From contig JAPWDM010000022.1 in the NCBI GenBank assembly GCA_035578155.1, positions 2,419,076 to 2,483,075 on the forward strand: 64,000 nt of DNA. Reading direction: 5' to 3'. Numbering within the stretch: position 1 is the first letter of the stretch; each line of letters opens with the position of its first letter. The DNA comes from Brachynemurus nebulosus (lineage: Eukaryota; Arthropoda; Insecta; Neuroptera; Myrmeleontidae). Below the pieces are notes generated by a model. That model worked only from the letters and a program-made list of their open reading frames with translations, did not search any database and was not told the origin of the DNA. Both the position numbers and the translations under genes were made by a program. Below, one piece after another: positions 49,727-61,620 of this stretch.

Positions 49727-51658
49727 CGGGCTGTCCCAAAAGTCAACGATATTCCTTGGTGGGATGATAGACCAGCTCATGCTTGACTAGAATATCGAAA
49801 AATGGTCTGGTAAAAAATTTCGTTGGTTTTCAAGATATTGACACTTTTATGAATTTCGGGAAGATCGACAATTTTGATCAGATTTTCGAATACCACAGCT
49901 GCAAGACTAGATTTTTTGAATTCTCATTTTTATTGCGCAACCCTTAAGCATCCTTTTGTAGATTACAATCCAAAGTAAGGGTAATATACCTATTAATCTT
50001 GGAAAAAATAAATCTTTTTTGCCGATTCATAAATAATTTTTTTTATGAGATAAGTTTGATTCTTCAGGCTGTCAAAGAAATGTACCACTTTACCCGGGCA
50101 AATTATGTTAAAAGATTGCTCCTTTATTGTAGTTTTTAAGATGGTCTAAAATTTGCTTCGCTTTACTATAGAAAAAAATATATTGCTATTTTACTGCAAA
50201 AGGATGTCATTTTGAAATTATTTCAATAATTACTTTAAAAATATTTCAGTTACTTGCAGACACTTTTATGCCTGCGTAAACCGAAGATAGATGATGGCCG
50301 AAGACAGAAATTGGACAGGTAGTAGAATTACATTGGTTAGAGTGAGATAGATAGTGACAGAAACAAAATAGGAATTCGAATGAAAATATTTATTAAATTA
50401 AAGTAGGTACGGATATTTATTTGAAATTACAATAAAATAACATTGGAAATCAACGAATGTGTTCAAATTGTCTACCGCGAAGTCGAATGTGGGCGCGGTA
50501 TCTTTTTGAAAAAGATCTTTTTATTCGTCTTGCACATTTTACAACATTTAGTTATTGTGCAAATTCATTAATGCGATGTCTTAGCTCAGTTAAATTATTT
50601 ATTGTTTTTGCATAGACTTTCTTCTTTAAGCAATCCCAGTAAAAAAAAAGTCTAGTGGATTTAAATCCGCAAACCGGAATGATCACAATACGGGACCAAG
50701 ACGACCGATTCATTTCTGAGGATAAGCTTGAATTGAAAAATTTTTTAATTCACGTACATAACGAGCTGGACAGCCATCATTAGGAAGTTAATTTTCTAAA
50801 AAATTGTGATAAATTTCTCCAGATTTCTAGCCAATTTAAAAGGACCTATTATTTCGCCGTTCAATATTCCGATTCACAAATTTACCTTAAAGTGATATTG
50901 TGACCCTTCTTCTCGTAATTGAATGTGGGTTTTCGGTCGCATAACTATCAAGATTTTGAATCTATGAAACCATCCTTTTTGAATGTGCCTTCATTCGTCC
51001 ATAAAATTTTATATAAGAATTCTGGGTTACCTCTGAGTTTTTGTAACATACTTCGGCAAAATTTGAATAGATAGCTTTTACTAGGATTGCTTAAAGAAGA
51101 AAGTCTATGCAAAACCAATAAATAATTTATATGAGCTAAGAAATCGCATTAATGCATGTGCATAATAACTAAATGTTGCAAAATGTGCAAGACAAATAAA
51201 AAGATCTTTTTCAAAAAGATACCGCGTCCACATTCGACTTGGCAGTAGACAATTTTAACGCATTCCTTGACTTTCAATGTTATGTTTAATTTCAACTAAA
51301 TATCCGTACCTACTTTAATTTAATAAATATTTTCATTCGAATTCCTATTTCTTTTTAATTGTCAGTATCTCTCTCACTCTAACCAATATAAATCTACTAC
51401 CTGTCCACTTTCTGTCTTCGGTCATCATCTATCTTCGGTTTACGCGGGCATAAAAGTATCTTTACCTTGGATTGCGATCTACAAAAGGACTCTTCAGGGT
51501 TGCGTAATCAAAATTAGAATTAAAAAAATCTAGTCTTGCAACTGTGGTACTAGAAAATCTGATAAAAATTGTCGATCTTCTCGAAATTCATAAAATGGTC
51601 AATATCTTAAAAACCAGCGATATTTTACCTGGGATATCGTTGACTTTTGGGACACCTG
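49727..51658 (-). mobile_element. Mariner-like element with a partial inverted duplication
   Basis: Ends CGGGCTGTCCCAAAAGTCAA (left) and, complemented, CAGGTGTCCCAAAAGTCAAC (right), with about 30 bp of inverted repeat and TA on both sides (49725-49726 and 51659-51660). The right 570 bp (51085-51658) is an inverted copy of the left end region (49727-50636, which holds about 340 bp extra), so the element is a giant hairpin around a central unique part. The left-plus-centre part encodes a decayed transposase on the minus strand. The left end lies 8 bp from the Penelope palindrome. Confidence 0.7.
50465..51060 (-). pseudogene. Mariner-like (DDE) transposase relic
   Basis: On the minus strand, pieces of the transposase common in insects appear in order. 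First is ILWTNEGTFKKDGF, matching the T-D-E-x-T-F block with the first catalytic Asp changed to Asn. Next come remnants of the NPHAI-x-E and H-x-F-S-V-N-V-W region, a PARYVREL-like stretch for the D-G-A-P-A-H-F-A block, and a RSSWSRI / LFFYWDCLKKKVYA part for the P-D-L-x-P-L-D-F-F-L-W-G region. It ends with LRHRINE and RGRQFEH. Several stops and frameshifts mean it cannot be active. A second copy of the last part is encoded on the plus strand at 51085-51270. Confidence 0.65.
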
Positions 51659-51930
51659 TATATCACTGAATCCGTGTTTTATTAAGCTTTCATTTAATAC
51701 CCTACCTCAATGCTCTTGGGGAAAATTTTGTTTTCTACTTTTCAGATTATCCATTGAAATTAACCACCAGAATCGAAAGTGATTAACCTTCACATCTATA
51801 GTTGTGTCACCACACTCTATTTCTGTGTTAAATTCCAAATTTTCGGTACAGAACAATAAAAAGCAAATTTAAAAAGCTTTTATCAGAAAGCTTTTGTGTG
51901 TCAAAATCAGCATTGTTGAATGTATTTTAA

Positions 51931-52386
51931 TTTTTATTACTCATGCGGGAGAAATACTAACTTGGCGCAAAATAGCTGTTTGCCCAATGTACCCTTCCCG
52001 CAAACTTTTTTGCGTGTGGAAAGTAACTTTCCACACGCAAATTGACAATAAAAAACGCAAGGCCGCCTCTTAATTTTTCATTTAATAAATATTTCATAAT
52101 TATTTCTATAGAAACCACCAACAAAGTAGTTTAAACGATAATTAATTCAGAAAAAAAGACGAACACTTAAAAATATTATTTTAAAAAGTAATAAAAATGT
52201 CAAAAATAGTGATAATTATAGAAAAAAGTATGTGAAATTCGTAATAAAAAATAGTATGTGCAACTCGTGCAGGATTGTCGATTGCCCCACTCAAGCGAAT
52301 AAGCGCATTCACTACATTCGTGCGCTCAACTTCGCTTTCGTGGGCAATCAACAATTTCCCGCACTTATTGCACAATATACTATTAT
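51931..52386 (-). mobile_element. Multi-hairpin repeat (family D), copy 2
   Basis: Reverse-orientation copy of 31941-32432 with the same three modules: the end module with 'CTCATGCGGGAG', the palindrome at 52009-52041 (16-bp arms, perfect, with a different central base than copy 1), the AT-rich spacer and the large hairpin at about 52245-52386. A short deletion relative to copy 1 is seen near 52050 and another in module 3. The peptide frames here are artefacts of the repeat. Confidence 0.6.
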
Positions 52387-52408
52387 AGCCCGCTTTAGTA
52401 ATTTGTCA

Positions 52409-52434
52409 ATAATAATAATAATAATAATAATAAA
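52409..52434. repeat. (AAT)n microsatellite, the tail of a LINE on the minus strand
   Basis: Eight to nine AAT units; on the minus strand this is (ATT)n directly after 'AAATAAACATTT'. Such short-repeat tails are typical of CR1/Jockey-type LINEs. Confidence 0.75.
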
Positions 52435-52850
52435 TGTTTATTTGTATTTGACTTTTTACAAAAAGTTTACAAAAGTGTCATATGCATATCAAATAGATTA
52501 TAACATAACAAAGAATATACATATCTAAGAATTATATATAATATCTTTCCATCTGATTATCAGATTAATTCATTAATATCATATGGTGTACAATTTATTA
52601 AATATTCCTTTAACATTTTTTTGAACTTAACTAAATTATTTATATTTTGTAGTTCATTTGGTAATTTAAACATTATTTTATAACCAGTGTATACCGGAGT
52701 TCTTTCATAGAAACTTGTTCTGTGTGTAAAATTATACAGCATATTCAATCTTGTATAATGGATTTTATCCGTTTGACAAGTGAAAAATTCTTTTTGTTTC
52801 ATATATACGACTAATTCTAATGTATAAATTCCCCAGTATGTTAATATTTT
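52435..52850 (-). pseudogene. 3' end of a CR1/Jockey-type LINE (reverse transcriptase C-terminus)
   Basis: The open part (52560-52802, minus strand) encodes TRLNMLYNFTHRTSFYER, then KLPNELQNINN and FKKMLKEYLI. This matches the extreme C-terminal pattern of LINE ORF2 proteins (R/T-rich block, L-P-N-E-L, F-K-x2-L-K-x2-L). It is followed by about 120 bp of 3' non-coding DNA and the (ATT)n tail. The 5' part is absent, as in the usual 5'-truncated insertions. No catalytic motif is included. The exact clade is uncertain. Confidence 0.6.
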
Positions 52851-53057
52851 ATTGTTTTTGAATAAATAATAATCAAAGATTTAATTTTAAGTAATTAATT
52901 AAACAATCATAATAGGTATTGGTAATTACAAATAAATTAATGTATTTCATTCGTAACTTGTTAACCACATTTAGAAATTATAACATTTAATCCATATATA
53001 TTTACAATACACGAGCGAACAAAAATTTTCAAGTACCTAATAGTAAAATAATATTTT

Positions 53058-55084
53058 TAGTCGAATTTTCTCCGAAAAATTAGACTTATACAGTCTATAC
53101 GATAAGAGCTGCGAGAGGCGAGACCAGGGGCGCTATCCGTTTTCGGACCCGTAGAACACGATTATGTAAAAAAAAAAGATGTCTGATATATATATATATA
53201 TATATATATTTTCCCGCAACCTTTTAATATGTGTAGGGCCCCCCTATGGAAGTTAAGAGATGAAATTTGGTAAATGGGGCTTATTCCGATGCACAACAAT
53301 ACTATCAAAGTGGGGTCAAATTTTGGGCAAATTTTTTTTCGGACCCGACCTTTAAGGGGGTCGTGGGGGGCTGAAAAGCAATAAAACTTTTTCAAACCGG
53401 TTTTAAATAATGTTTCGGTCAATTATCTACAACATATCCAAAATTCAGCTTCCTAGGATGATATGGTGGGAGTAGAGGGGGGAAAAACGATTTTCGCTGG
53501 ATCTAACAGGCCCCCAGCCCCCCAGAATTAACGTAGAGGGTTGAAATTTGGTGTGTTGATAAAGTTCGTACCTAGGTTGTGCTTTTTGGAGGTTTTAATA
53601 TTTTACCCCCACCCCCCTCATTTTTAAGCTACAATTTCATGCATTTTCGACGTTTTCGAAGTTTGTACCACTCGCACAGGTCACCCGAATAAACCTAGAG
53701 GGCTGAAATTTTGTATTCGGATTGAGTTAGTATCAAGGGGGTGCCTTTTGGGGGTCTCGACTTTTAACCCCTACCCCCACCATTTTTATACCCAAAAGAA
53801 TATGATTTTTCTTGTTTTTTAACAGTTTCGTTCGGGTCAAAACCTCCCCAAATAAACCTAGAGGGCTGAAATTTGGTGTACAGGTTAAGCTAATAGCCAG
53901 ACACTGTTTTTTGGAGGTTTCAACTTTTAACCCTTACCCCCACGATTTTGACGCCAATATTTCCTTAATTTTTTTGCTTGTTTTCTAACACGTCTAGAGA
54001 CTCCATAAGGAAACCTAGAGGGCTGAAATTTTGTACGTGTATTCAGTTAGTATCCAGCTAGTACCTTGTAGGGAGTCCGCATCACTTTTCCCCCCACTTC
54101 TCCCATTTTTACATCGGAATTGAATGCTATTGTTAAATGTGTTTTAAAAGCATTATGTTTATTCTAAATACAAGTAGGCGAATAGTAATTTTAAAAAATT
54201 TAAAAAAAAGTGAATACAATTTTTTAACAAATGAAATACATACATATTAAGTAATTTGCAAATGTTATTAAAGTCAATGTTTATTTATTTATTTAATTAT
54301 TATTTAGGAATTTTGGATTTTTATTATTTATAAAATAGAAATTTTGGATTTTTTTGGAAAGAAAAAATATCTTCATAAAAGCCTTCCAGTTTACTATTTA
54401 AGTTCCTTTTTTAATATTTAAAAGTAAAACACAAAGGCAATTGGCGGATAAGCATGGATAGAAATGCCCTTGTACGAATTGTGTTGGCTTTTTCCCTGTT
54501 AACTTCTATCGGCACAAAATTGAAATTTACTGAGATTCAGCCCTTAAAAACTTAAAATCTTTTTATAAAGCCCCGATCAACCGGACACTCATTATCAGTT
54601 TTGAAACCACCAAAATTACAAATCGCTTGTGGACTTTCAATTATATTTCGCTTGTAGACACTCAATACCGAAGAAATAATTTTTTATTTTTTATTTTTTT
54701 TATTTTTTATTTTTTTTTGAAAGAAAAAATATCTTTATAAAGGCCTTCCAGTTTACTATTTAAGGTCCTTTTTTAATATTTAAAACTAAAACATAAAGGC
54801 AATTAGCGGATAAACATGGGCAGGAATGCCCTCGTACGAATTGTGTTGGTTTTTGTTCTGCTACCTGTTTTCGGCACAAAATTGAAATTTACTGAGATAC
54901 AGCCCTTAAATACTTAAAACCTTTTTTTAAAGCCTCGATCAGCCGAACACTCATGACCAGTTTTGAAACCAACAAAATGACAATTCGGTTGTAGACTTTC
55001 AATTACATTTCGCTTGTAAACATTCAATACCGAAGATGAAGGGGAAAATTCGACTACCGTGATGGGGCCCCGCTGCTCACGGCG
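53058..55084 (+). mobile_element. Helentron-type non-autonomous element (HINE-like family A), copy 3, with a doubled 3' module
   Basis: Same ends and order as copy 2: TAGTCGAATTTTCTCC, head, (TA)n (53187-53209, shorter), 160-bp tandem units, 3' module, subterminal repeat and terminal hairpin (55056-55082), CG and T-run. Over about 700 bp of the tandem block I count about six differences from copy 2, so they diverged recently. The 300-bp 3' module occurs twice, at 54350-54670 and 54717-55040, joined by a T-rich spacer. The second matches copy 2 better than the first. The 86-codon minus-strand frame here is an artefact. Confidence 0.7.
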
Positions 55085-56248
55085 TTTTTCCATTACACTT
55101 TATTACTATTACCTATAACACTATGAGCAGCTTTAATTTTATATTTCATTCTCAAAGTTACTTAATATGGAAACACATTTTGTTAATACACAAAATTAAT
55201 TATAAATTTATAGTTATGCAACTATGGTAATAATAAAGTTTTGATGTATGTTATAGTTACATTTTGGCAATAACTGTATATTTGTACAATATAATAGTCA
55301 TTTTAGTATATCAGCAAGCTTAAGTAAATTTAAATACACATAGAGGAGTAGACTGCCGTGTCACGCAAATCTCATGTATCTTGAGATACAACAATTTAAA
55401 GGTAACAACTTTTAATAATTTACTCAATTCCCCAGTATATAGGTATACTTTTTCTCGTTGTAAGCAACTCAAAAATTGAAATTGAATCATATATCTTATT
55501 CTTCTTACTTATAGGCGAATTTTATTATCTAAACAGAGTAAGATATATGATTCTATTGTTGTTGCCCACAACTAGTAAAAGGTGTATATTGACAATAAAA
55601 TTAATTAATTTGTTAATAATAATACAATAATTCATCTATTGTATTTTTAAATTTTTATTTTGATTGTATTACATTCGCTATTTCCTATATCTTCAAAAGT
55701 ATATTTAGACCTTATTCGCCAATGTTTCCCAACCTTTTTTTCATTTCAGGACACTTTTTAACTTGAAAAATATAAGAATTCTAGTTAAAATACCGTTGAC
55801 GCCAAAATAAAAAAAAATGTAAAGGAACTTCTTCACATGCAACAGATAAAAGCATAACATGTTTTTCTTTCGCCATTTTTAATAATTTTTTTACCAGACG
55901 CACACGCATAAGGCACACTAGGCACCGGCCTAAGGCATTACCACAGAGGAGGACCACAAAAAGAGATTACTTTTTTCCTAGTTAGAGTTATCTCAGTTAT
56001 TAAACTTTTGATCAAAAATTCTTTTCTTTTTAATTTTTATTTTCAAAGTGCATCGACAATAATAGTCATAAGCACTTGTGCAATATTATTACATTGTATA
56101 TGATTAGCTAATGTAATTATATGCTTTTACAGGACTTATAACATTTATAACCACTTCATTATAGTTCCAGCAATTTTTGATGATAAGAATTATAATAGAA
56201 ATTTATTTCGATATTTGTAAATCGAGGTGAATATAATATATTCTGTTA
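55085..56248. other. Gene-free AT-rich stretch
   Basis: No gene. At 55724-55742 'CAATGTTTCCCAACCTTTTT' resembles the CA-G-TTTCCCAACC end of many hAT elements, without a partner. At 55890-55960 a GC-richer phrase 'GGCACACTAGGCACCGGCC' vaguely resembles the subterminal part of the hAT element at 57460. Confidence 0.35.
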
Positions 56249-57328
56249 GGGTTGACCGGGGTAAATGTGATTGGGGCAATTGTGAACGGCGCCTATAATT
56301 TCTAAAATAACATTAATTTTGTTAAAAATCAAATCTTAGTATGTTTTTCTGTCCTTTCTTAATATGCTATTAAAATTTCATAACAATTCTCCAAGTATTA
56401 GTATCTTTTTTTTATTTTGAAAAAACCCTTGCAAAATTTTGTGTATCTTACTTCGACCAATCCTCAAAAAAATTTTTTTTAAATACATTTTCTTTTTTTT
56501 AAAAGGTAAGAAATGGATAAAGGTACTTCTAAAGAAGTGGTCTAAAGCCTGAAGGGGTTCCTTATTAGCTGCTAAAGAAATTGGACAATTTATTACCAAT
56601 TCACAATTACCCCATGATTTTAAAATTCCGGGGTAATTGTGAACGTCATTCACAAATACCCCCATCCGGTCAAAAATTTCAGTAGTGTCCTTTTCAGAGT
56701 TGAAAATGTTGATGATGATGTATAATCACATTATTGTACAAGTTTCCGTTGTACAAACAACACAAAAAAAAAATAGATTGTTGTTTTTTGTTCATGTAAA
56801 CTGAATGTATTTCCTTGAAAAAGTCTTATTTTCCTTGTTTTTGTGTGAAAATCATGTAAGTTTTTGATTTTTTATTTGATAAAACGACAAAATATCATCA
56901 AAATATCATTTTTAGCTTGTAACAAATTTGTTCTTACAATTTTTGTTATTTTTATTTAACCTTGATTTTTGTACAAATTTGAGGTATGCGTAACTTGCAT
57001 TAAACAAAGAAAAATTGTGACCGCTAAAGTATGATGAAAAATTTGAAAGTGGGGTAAATATGAAGAATTTGAGTTGGTCCTTACTCCAATGTACCTCACT
57101 CCTCTTGTGATCCATTCTAAATAATTTTTCTGATGGCATTCACATTTACCCCGAAATTCATAAGATTTGCAAAACCGCACCGGGGAAATGTGAATGGCTT
57201 ATAAAATTTTTGTTTTTCATACGAATTTCACAAATCAACCATAATGTGATATATAAGATAAAAAATACTTAAAACAACGCTTTTAACTCAATTCATGAAA
57301 ATCTATTCACAATTACCCCGGTCAACCC
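56249..57328. mobile_element. TA-flanked inverted-repeat element with reiterated GGGGTAAWTGTGA motif (element III)
   Basis: Ends GGGTTGACCGGGGTAAATGT (left) and, complemented, GGGTTGACCGGGGTAATTGT (right), bounded by TA. Inside, the 14-nt motif GGGGTAAWTGTGAA or its complement recurs at about 56271, 56605, 56630, 56648, 57048, 57138 and 57182. The three open frames on the minus strand (56378-56665, 56912-57180) have no transposase motif. This is a non-autonomous element; the TA target suggests Tc1/mariner, but the reiteration of the end motif is unusual. Confidence 0.65.
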
Positions 57329-57459
57329 TAATTGAAATGTTATAAATAATGATAATAATGAATAATATATTATGTAAGCACGAAATTTCACCTCAAGTCC
57401 AAAACAAAGGAAAAGTTCAATATAAAAACTTATATGATCTATTTCACTTAAATTTAAGC

Positions 57460-60400
57460 CAGTGCCGTCTTTACCCCAGGGGCACACAGGGCACGAGCCC
57501 AGGGCCCCCAAGCTGAGGGGGCCCCCGAGCCCATGCTCATATAAAACTTAAGGAAACAAGTTATACAATATATTAAGTGCTGCTGTATAAATAATTAACA
57601 TAATAAAAATTGTATAAATGATATATACATAATTAGTATTTATGAAGACGATATAATATAATATGTAACTGATATTAGTGATATTTCACATAATATAGTT
57701 TGTAAATTTATAATAAAAAGCCATAAATTACATTGATTGACAACTTTTTAAAAATAAGCTAAAGAACTCCTACAATAAAAAATTTCCCAAAAAACAAGAT
57801 AACTTTATGACTTTTTGAGATTTTTTTCATCTGTCAATTCCTCTTTTTTAACTACTTGTAAATAATTTATAGTTATATTTATGATCTATGCAAAGTATAT
57901 ACAAACATCAGGACTACAATCACCCTGAGCTGCTATAAATATTTTAGCAAAATACAATATTTACCCTTCTTCAGAAAACAATTTAAAATGGTTCTTCCTT
58001 TTTAGTTTATATTAGTTTATTACATATAAATAAAAAATATGTAGATAAAAGGACCTAACAATTTAGTTTCTTTTTTTAAATCTTTTATTTCAATTTATTT
58101 TGAAAAGTATATTTGTGTTTTTAATAAGTAGATTTATTTTTACTTAGATCTGGACTTTCTAAAATTTTATGTGAAACATATGTGACCCTTTTGTGACCCT
58201 TCTTAGAGCTAGACTAGTTTTCTTTTTCTTTTTTTTTAAATTATTGCATCTGGAACCACTAAAATTTTTTAGGTACAAAAATATATATAAATAAATTTTT
58301 CTTGTAAAACGTATATTACAACGTTATTAGTGTTCCTAAACTGTTGTGTATTAAGCTGCATTTATAATTTTGTGCAATTATGTCGAAACGAACATATCTA
58401 AGTGGTTCAGAAAAAAGAAAAAGACTTGCTATGCAAAAAGAAAATAGCAGCAAATTACCTAAATTAACTTCGTTTTTTATTCCGGAAGAAATTAGTCAAC
58501 AGTCTGACTTTTCGACTTCAACGTATCAAAATGCTCCTAGATCAGAGACTTCGAAATCAAGTTCAGCAGTTCAAGAAATAGTCGCAAACACATCGAGGTC
58601 TACATCTTCTAACTCAGAAAATTGCGACTTATTAACAACAGCAAATTCTTCAAAGTCACAATCACAAGCACAGTATACATTCACGAATAATTTAGATGAA
58701 ATTTCAAATGATCCTGGTACTTATTGTGACGATATTTTTACGGAAAAAGTGCGCGAAATATGGATTCATAAAGGACCAGAGTTTTTTCAAAATAAAGACT
58801 GTGAATTCTCGGGAACCTCTTCAAGTTTCTGTGATGTGCGCGGTAAAATAAAAACTAGAAATTTGACTAGGAACGTTTTTACTCGCAAACTGACGAATGG
58901 TGAATCCGTAGAACGGAAATGGCTTCTATATTCACCTTCGAAGAAATGTGTGTACTGTTATTGCTGCCGTCTTTTTAATAATACTACGAACAGTAACAGT
59001 TTGAGCTCTTCCAGTGGATACAAAGACTGGAAGCATATAAGCAACCAATTAACGGAGCATGAAAATAGTTCACTGCATAGACAATTTATGATGACTTATG
59101 TCGCGCGAAGCAAAACGGCTGGTCGAGTGGATTGTGACTTACTATCGCAATACAATACACAAGTAAATTATTGGAAGAATGTACTGAAAAGGATTGTGGC
59201 GGTTGTAAAATTTTTAGCTTCAAGAGGATTAGGATTTCGTGGTGACAACGAAATTTTGGGATCGCAAAACAATGGAAATTACTTGGGATGCTTAGAATTA
59301 CTTAGCGAATTTGATCCGTTCCTTGCTGATCATATAAAAAATTGCGGAAATCGCGGAAAAGGAAATACTTCCTAATTGTCTGCTAATGTTTGCAACGAAT
59401 TTATTAATATAATGGGAAAGAAAGTACTGGCTACGATTGTCAATGAACTAAAGACAACAAAATATTATTCAATAAGCGTGGATTCCACACCCGATCTCTC
59501 GCATGTCGATCAGTTGACCTTCATCGTCCGATATGTAAAAGACGAAGTGCCTGTTGAAAGATTTTTGCAGTTTTTACCTATTAAAGAACATAAGGCTCAA
59601 TATCTAGAAAAAACGGTTTTGAATTTTTTAGAAAGCCATAATATTTCGATAAAGGATTGCCGAGGGCAGAGTTACGATAATGCACCAAATATGGCTGGAA
59701 TATATTCAGGCTTACAAAAAAGAATAAAAGAAAAATGTGAATTTGCTCTTTTTGTCCCATGTGCGGCACATTCACTAAATTTGGTTGGCGTTCAGGCTGT
59801 GGGGTCTGTTTTAGAAGCGGTAGCATACTTCCAGTTTGTCCAAAAATTATATAGCTTTTTCTCTGCTTCGACTTATCGATGGAATATACTAACAGAATCT
59901 TTGGGTACAAATAAAGTTTTAAAATGTCTCTGTGAAACCAGGTGGTCTGCACGTGCCGATGCGGTTAATGCTTTACGCAATGGTTACGAACATATTTTGG
60001 AGGCTTTAACATCAATTTCCAAAAACACAGATCAACCAGCAGAAATTAGAAACGAGGCCCAAAGTCTCAGCAAAAAAATGGAAAAACTAGAGATGATTAT
60101 CCTAACGGAGATATGGAATGACCTACTTCAAATTATTAACAAAGCAAGCGTAAGCTTGCAAAAAAACACCCTCACAATGGACATTGCAACGAAAATTTTT
60201 GGATCTCTTGCTGATTTCATCAGTAACGCACGAAATAATTTCGACCTTTACGAATCGGCAGCCAAAGAAAAGAATCCAGATGCCGAATACAAAGATAATT
60301 GTCAAAGAAAAAGAAATCGTAGCACGCGTATCACATTTTTTGACGAGTCGTCAGAAAGTGTACACTTATTTGGCAAGGAAAAATTTAAAGTAGAAACGTT

Positions 60401-61422
60401 TATTCCTATGATCGATACACTAAGTATTCAGTTAAAGCAACGATCGGAATCATACAAGGGAGTTAACCAACGTTTTGAATTTCTTTCTCAGTTGAATACA
60501 ATCGAACCGAGTCAGTTGAAAAGCAAATGCAAAGAATTTGCAGAATTTTATCATGAGGACATTAACGCTGATGAACTCAAATCTGAATGTGATCATTTAA
60601 AGCAGTATTTGAAAAATCAAGTAAACAGTAATTTAAGTATATCTGCCTTACATAAACTAATAAAAACAGACAAATTAGAAGAGATATTTCCAAATGTGGA
60701 AATTGCCACAAGAATATTCTTATGTCTAATGATCACCAACTGCAGTGGAGAGCGTTCATTTTCAAGGCTGAGAAGAATAAAGAACGAATTAAGGACGACA
60801 ATGTTACAAGAAAGACTTAACAATTTATCAATTATGTGTATCGAAAGTGATATTCTACAAGAACTGGAATTCGATGACGTAATTGAAGATTTTGCTTTCC
60901 AGAAGTCAAGAAAAAAACCATTAATATCAGTGCAGTGCTAAAGTGATTAACTTAATTATACTTAAAAATATGCTATATGTCCAAATATTGTGAAGTTTTC
61001 CTATACATTGGAAACTGTTTTGAACGTTATTATATAAATAATATAAGATATACCTATTACAAAGTAACAAACATTAATTTTTTTAATGATTTAGTTATTT
61101 ATTTGTGATAATAAATTCTTAAGTAAAATAATTTTTTTTATGTATAAATTTATAAAATTTAAGTCAAAATAATTTATTTTTACGTTTTATATATTTACAG
61201 CACTTTTCATATTTATATAAAAAAGTATAGGCCTTTACCCTAAATGTGTGCGATGAAACGTTTCTATAGAGTTGTATCAATAAAGTCATTAAATAATTGT
61301 CAACTAATTTTTTTTTTAGTTCCTGATGTTTTCTTTTTTTTGTTTTTCTGGTTTTCAGCTTTTAAAAGGGGCCCCCAAACTTACTGTGCCCAGGGGCCCC
61401 CACATACGTTAAGACGGCCCTG
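57460..61422 (+). mobile_element. Full-length hAT transposon (ZMYM-like group)
   Basis: Perfect 8-bp target duplication ATTTAAGC at 57452-57459 and 61423-61430. Terminal inverted repeats CAGTGCCGTCTTTAC (left) and, complemented, CAGGGCCGTCTTAAC (right), with GC-rich GGGGCCCC-type subterminal DNA on both sides. It encodes one transposase with a single in-frame stop. A polyadenylation signal AATAAA lies at 61279-61284. Total length is 3963 bp. The matching duplications and readable coding region show a fairly recent insertion. Confidence 0.93.
58380..60941 (+). pseudogene. hAT transposase, ZMYM1-like, split by one in-frame stop
   Basis: Cut-and-paste DNA transposase acting in the nucleus. The reading frame starts at ATG 58380 and ends at 60941. 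It is interrupted only by TAA at 59373-59375 (codon 332), where relatives of this group carry a Tyr after a G-K-G-N-x-S motif; a single change from TAT or TAC would explain it. N-terminal 331 residues: basic start (SGSEKRKRLAMQ), Ser-rich linker, then a TTF-type zinc finger at about 160-240 with C190, C193, C195, H227 and H233, then the start of the DUF4371-type core (ASRGLGFRGDNEI). C-terminal part, numbered from the codon after the stop: catalytic D36 in SISVDSTPD, D101 in GQSYDNAPNM, the CAAHSLNLVG motif at 129-138, CETRWSARADAV at 186-197, and E459 within CSGERSFSRLRRIKNELRT, the hAT dimerisation region. All three acidic residues are kept. No other break is visible. Translation would give only the zinc finger part unless the stop is read through. 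Confidence 0.9.
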
Positions 61423-61469
61423 ATTTAAGCATAATTCATCACTTACGAATTTAAGGAATTCCCGTTTCC

Positions 61470-61620
61470 TTAGCTTTATCTCTTTCATTGTTGCAAATGC
61501 GTCAATAAATGGGCAGTTTGTTTTTAGAAAAGAATATATAAGATTGATTTATTTCGAATATAAGAATTATTTAATTTTTTAACGATGGCTTATGCTCAAT
61601 TGTATTTGAAACGGGGTATA
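61470..61620. repeat. Unclassified interspersed repeat, copy 2 (first copy at 4060-4210)
   Basis: Same order of blocks as copy 1, including 'GGGCAGTTTGTTTTTAGAAA', 'AAGATTGATTT' and 'CAATTGTATTTGAAA'. It lies about 40 bp beyond the hAT target duplication and is not part of that element. Confidence 0.55.

Noticed and set aside
59581..59952. A 123-codon minus-strand frame inside the hAT transposase, plus frames at 60123-60393 and 60617-60823
   Set aside because: They are antisense or shifted shadows of the transposase frame, which carries the recognised motifs.
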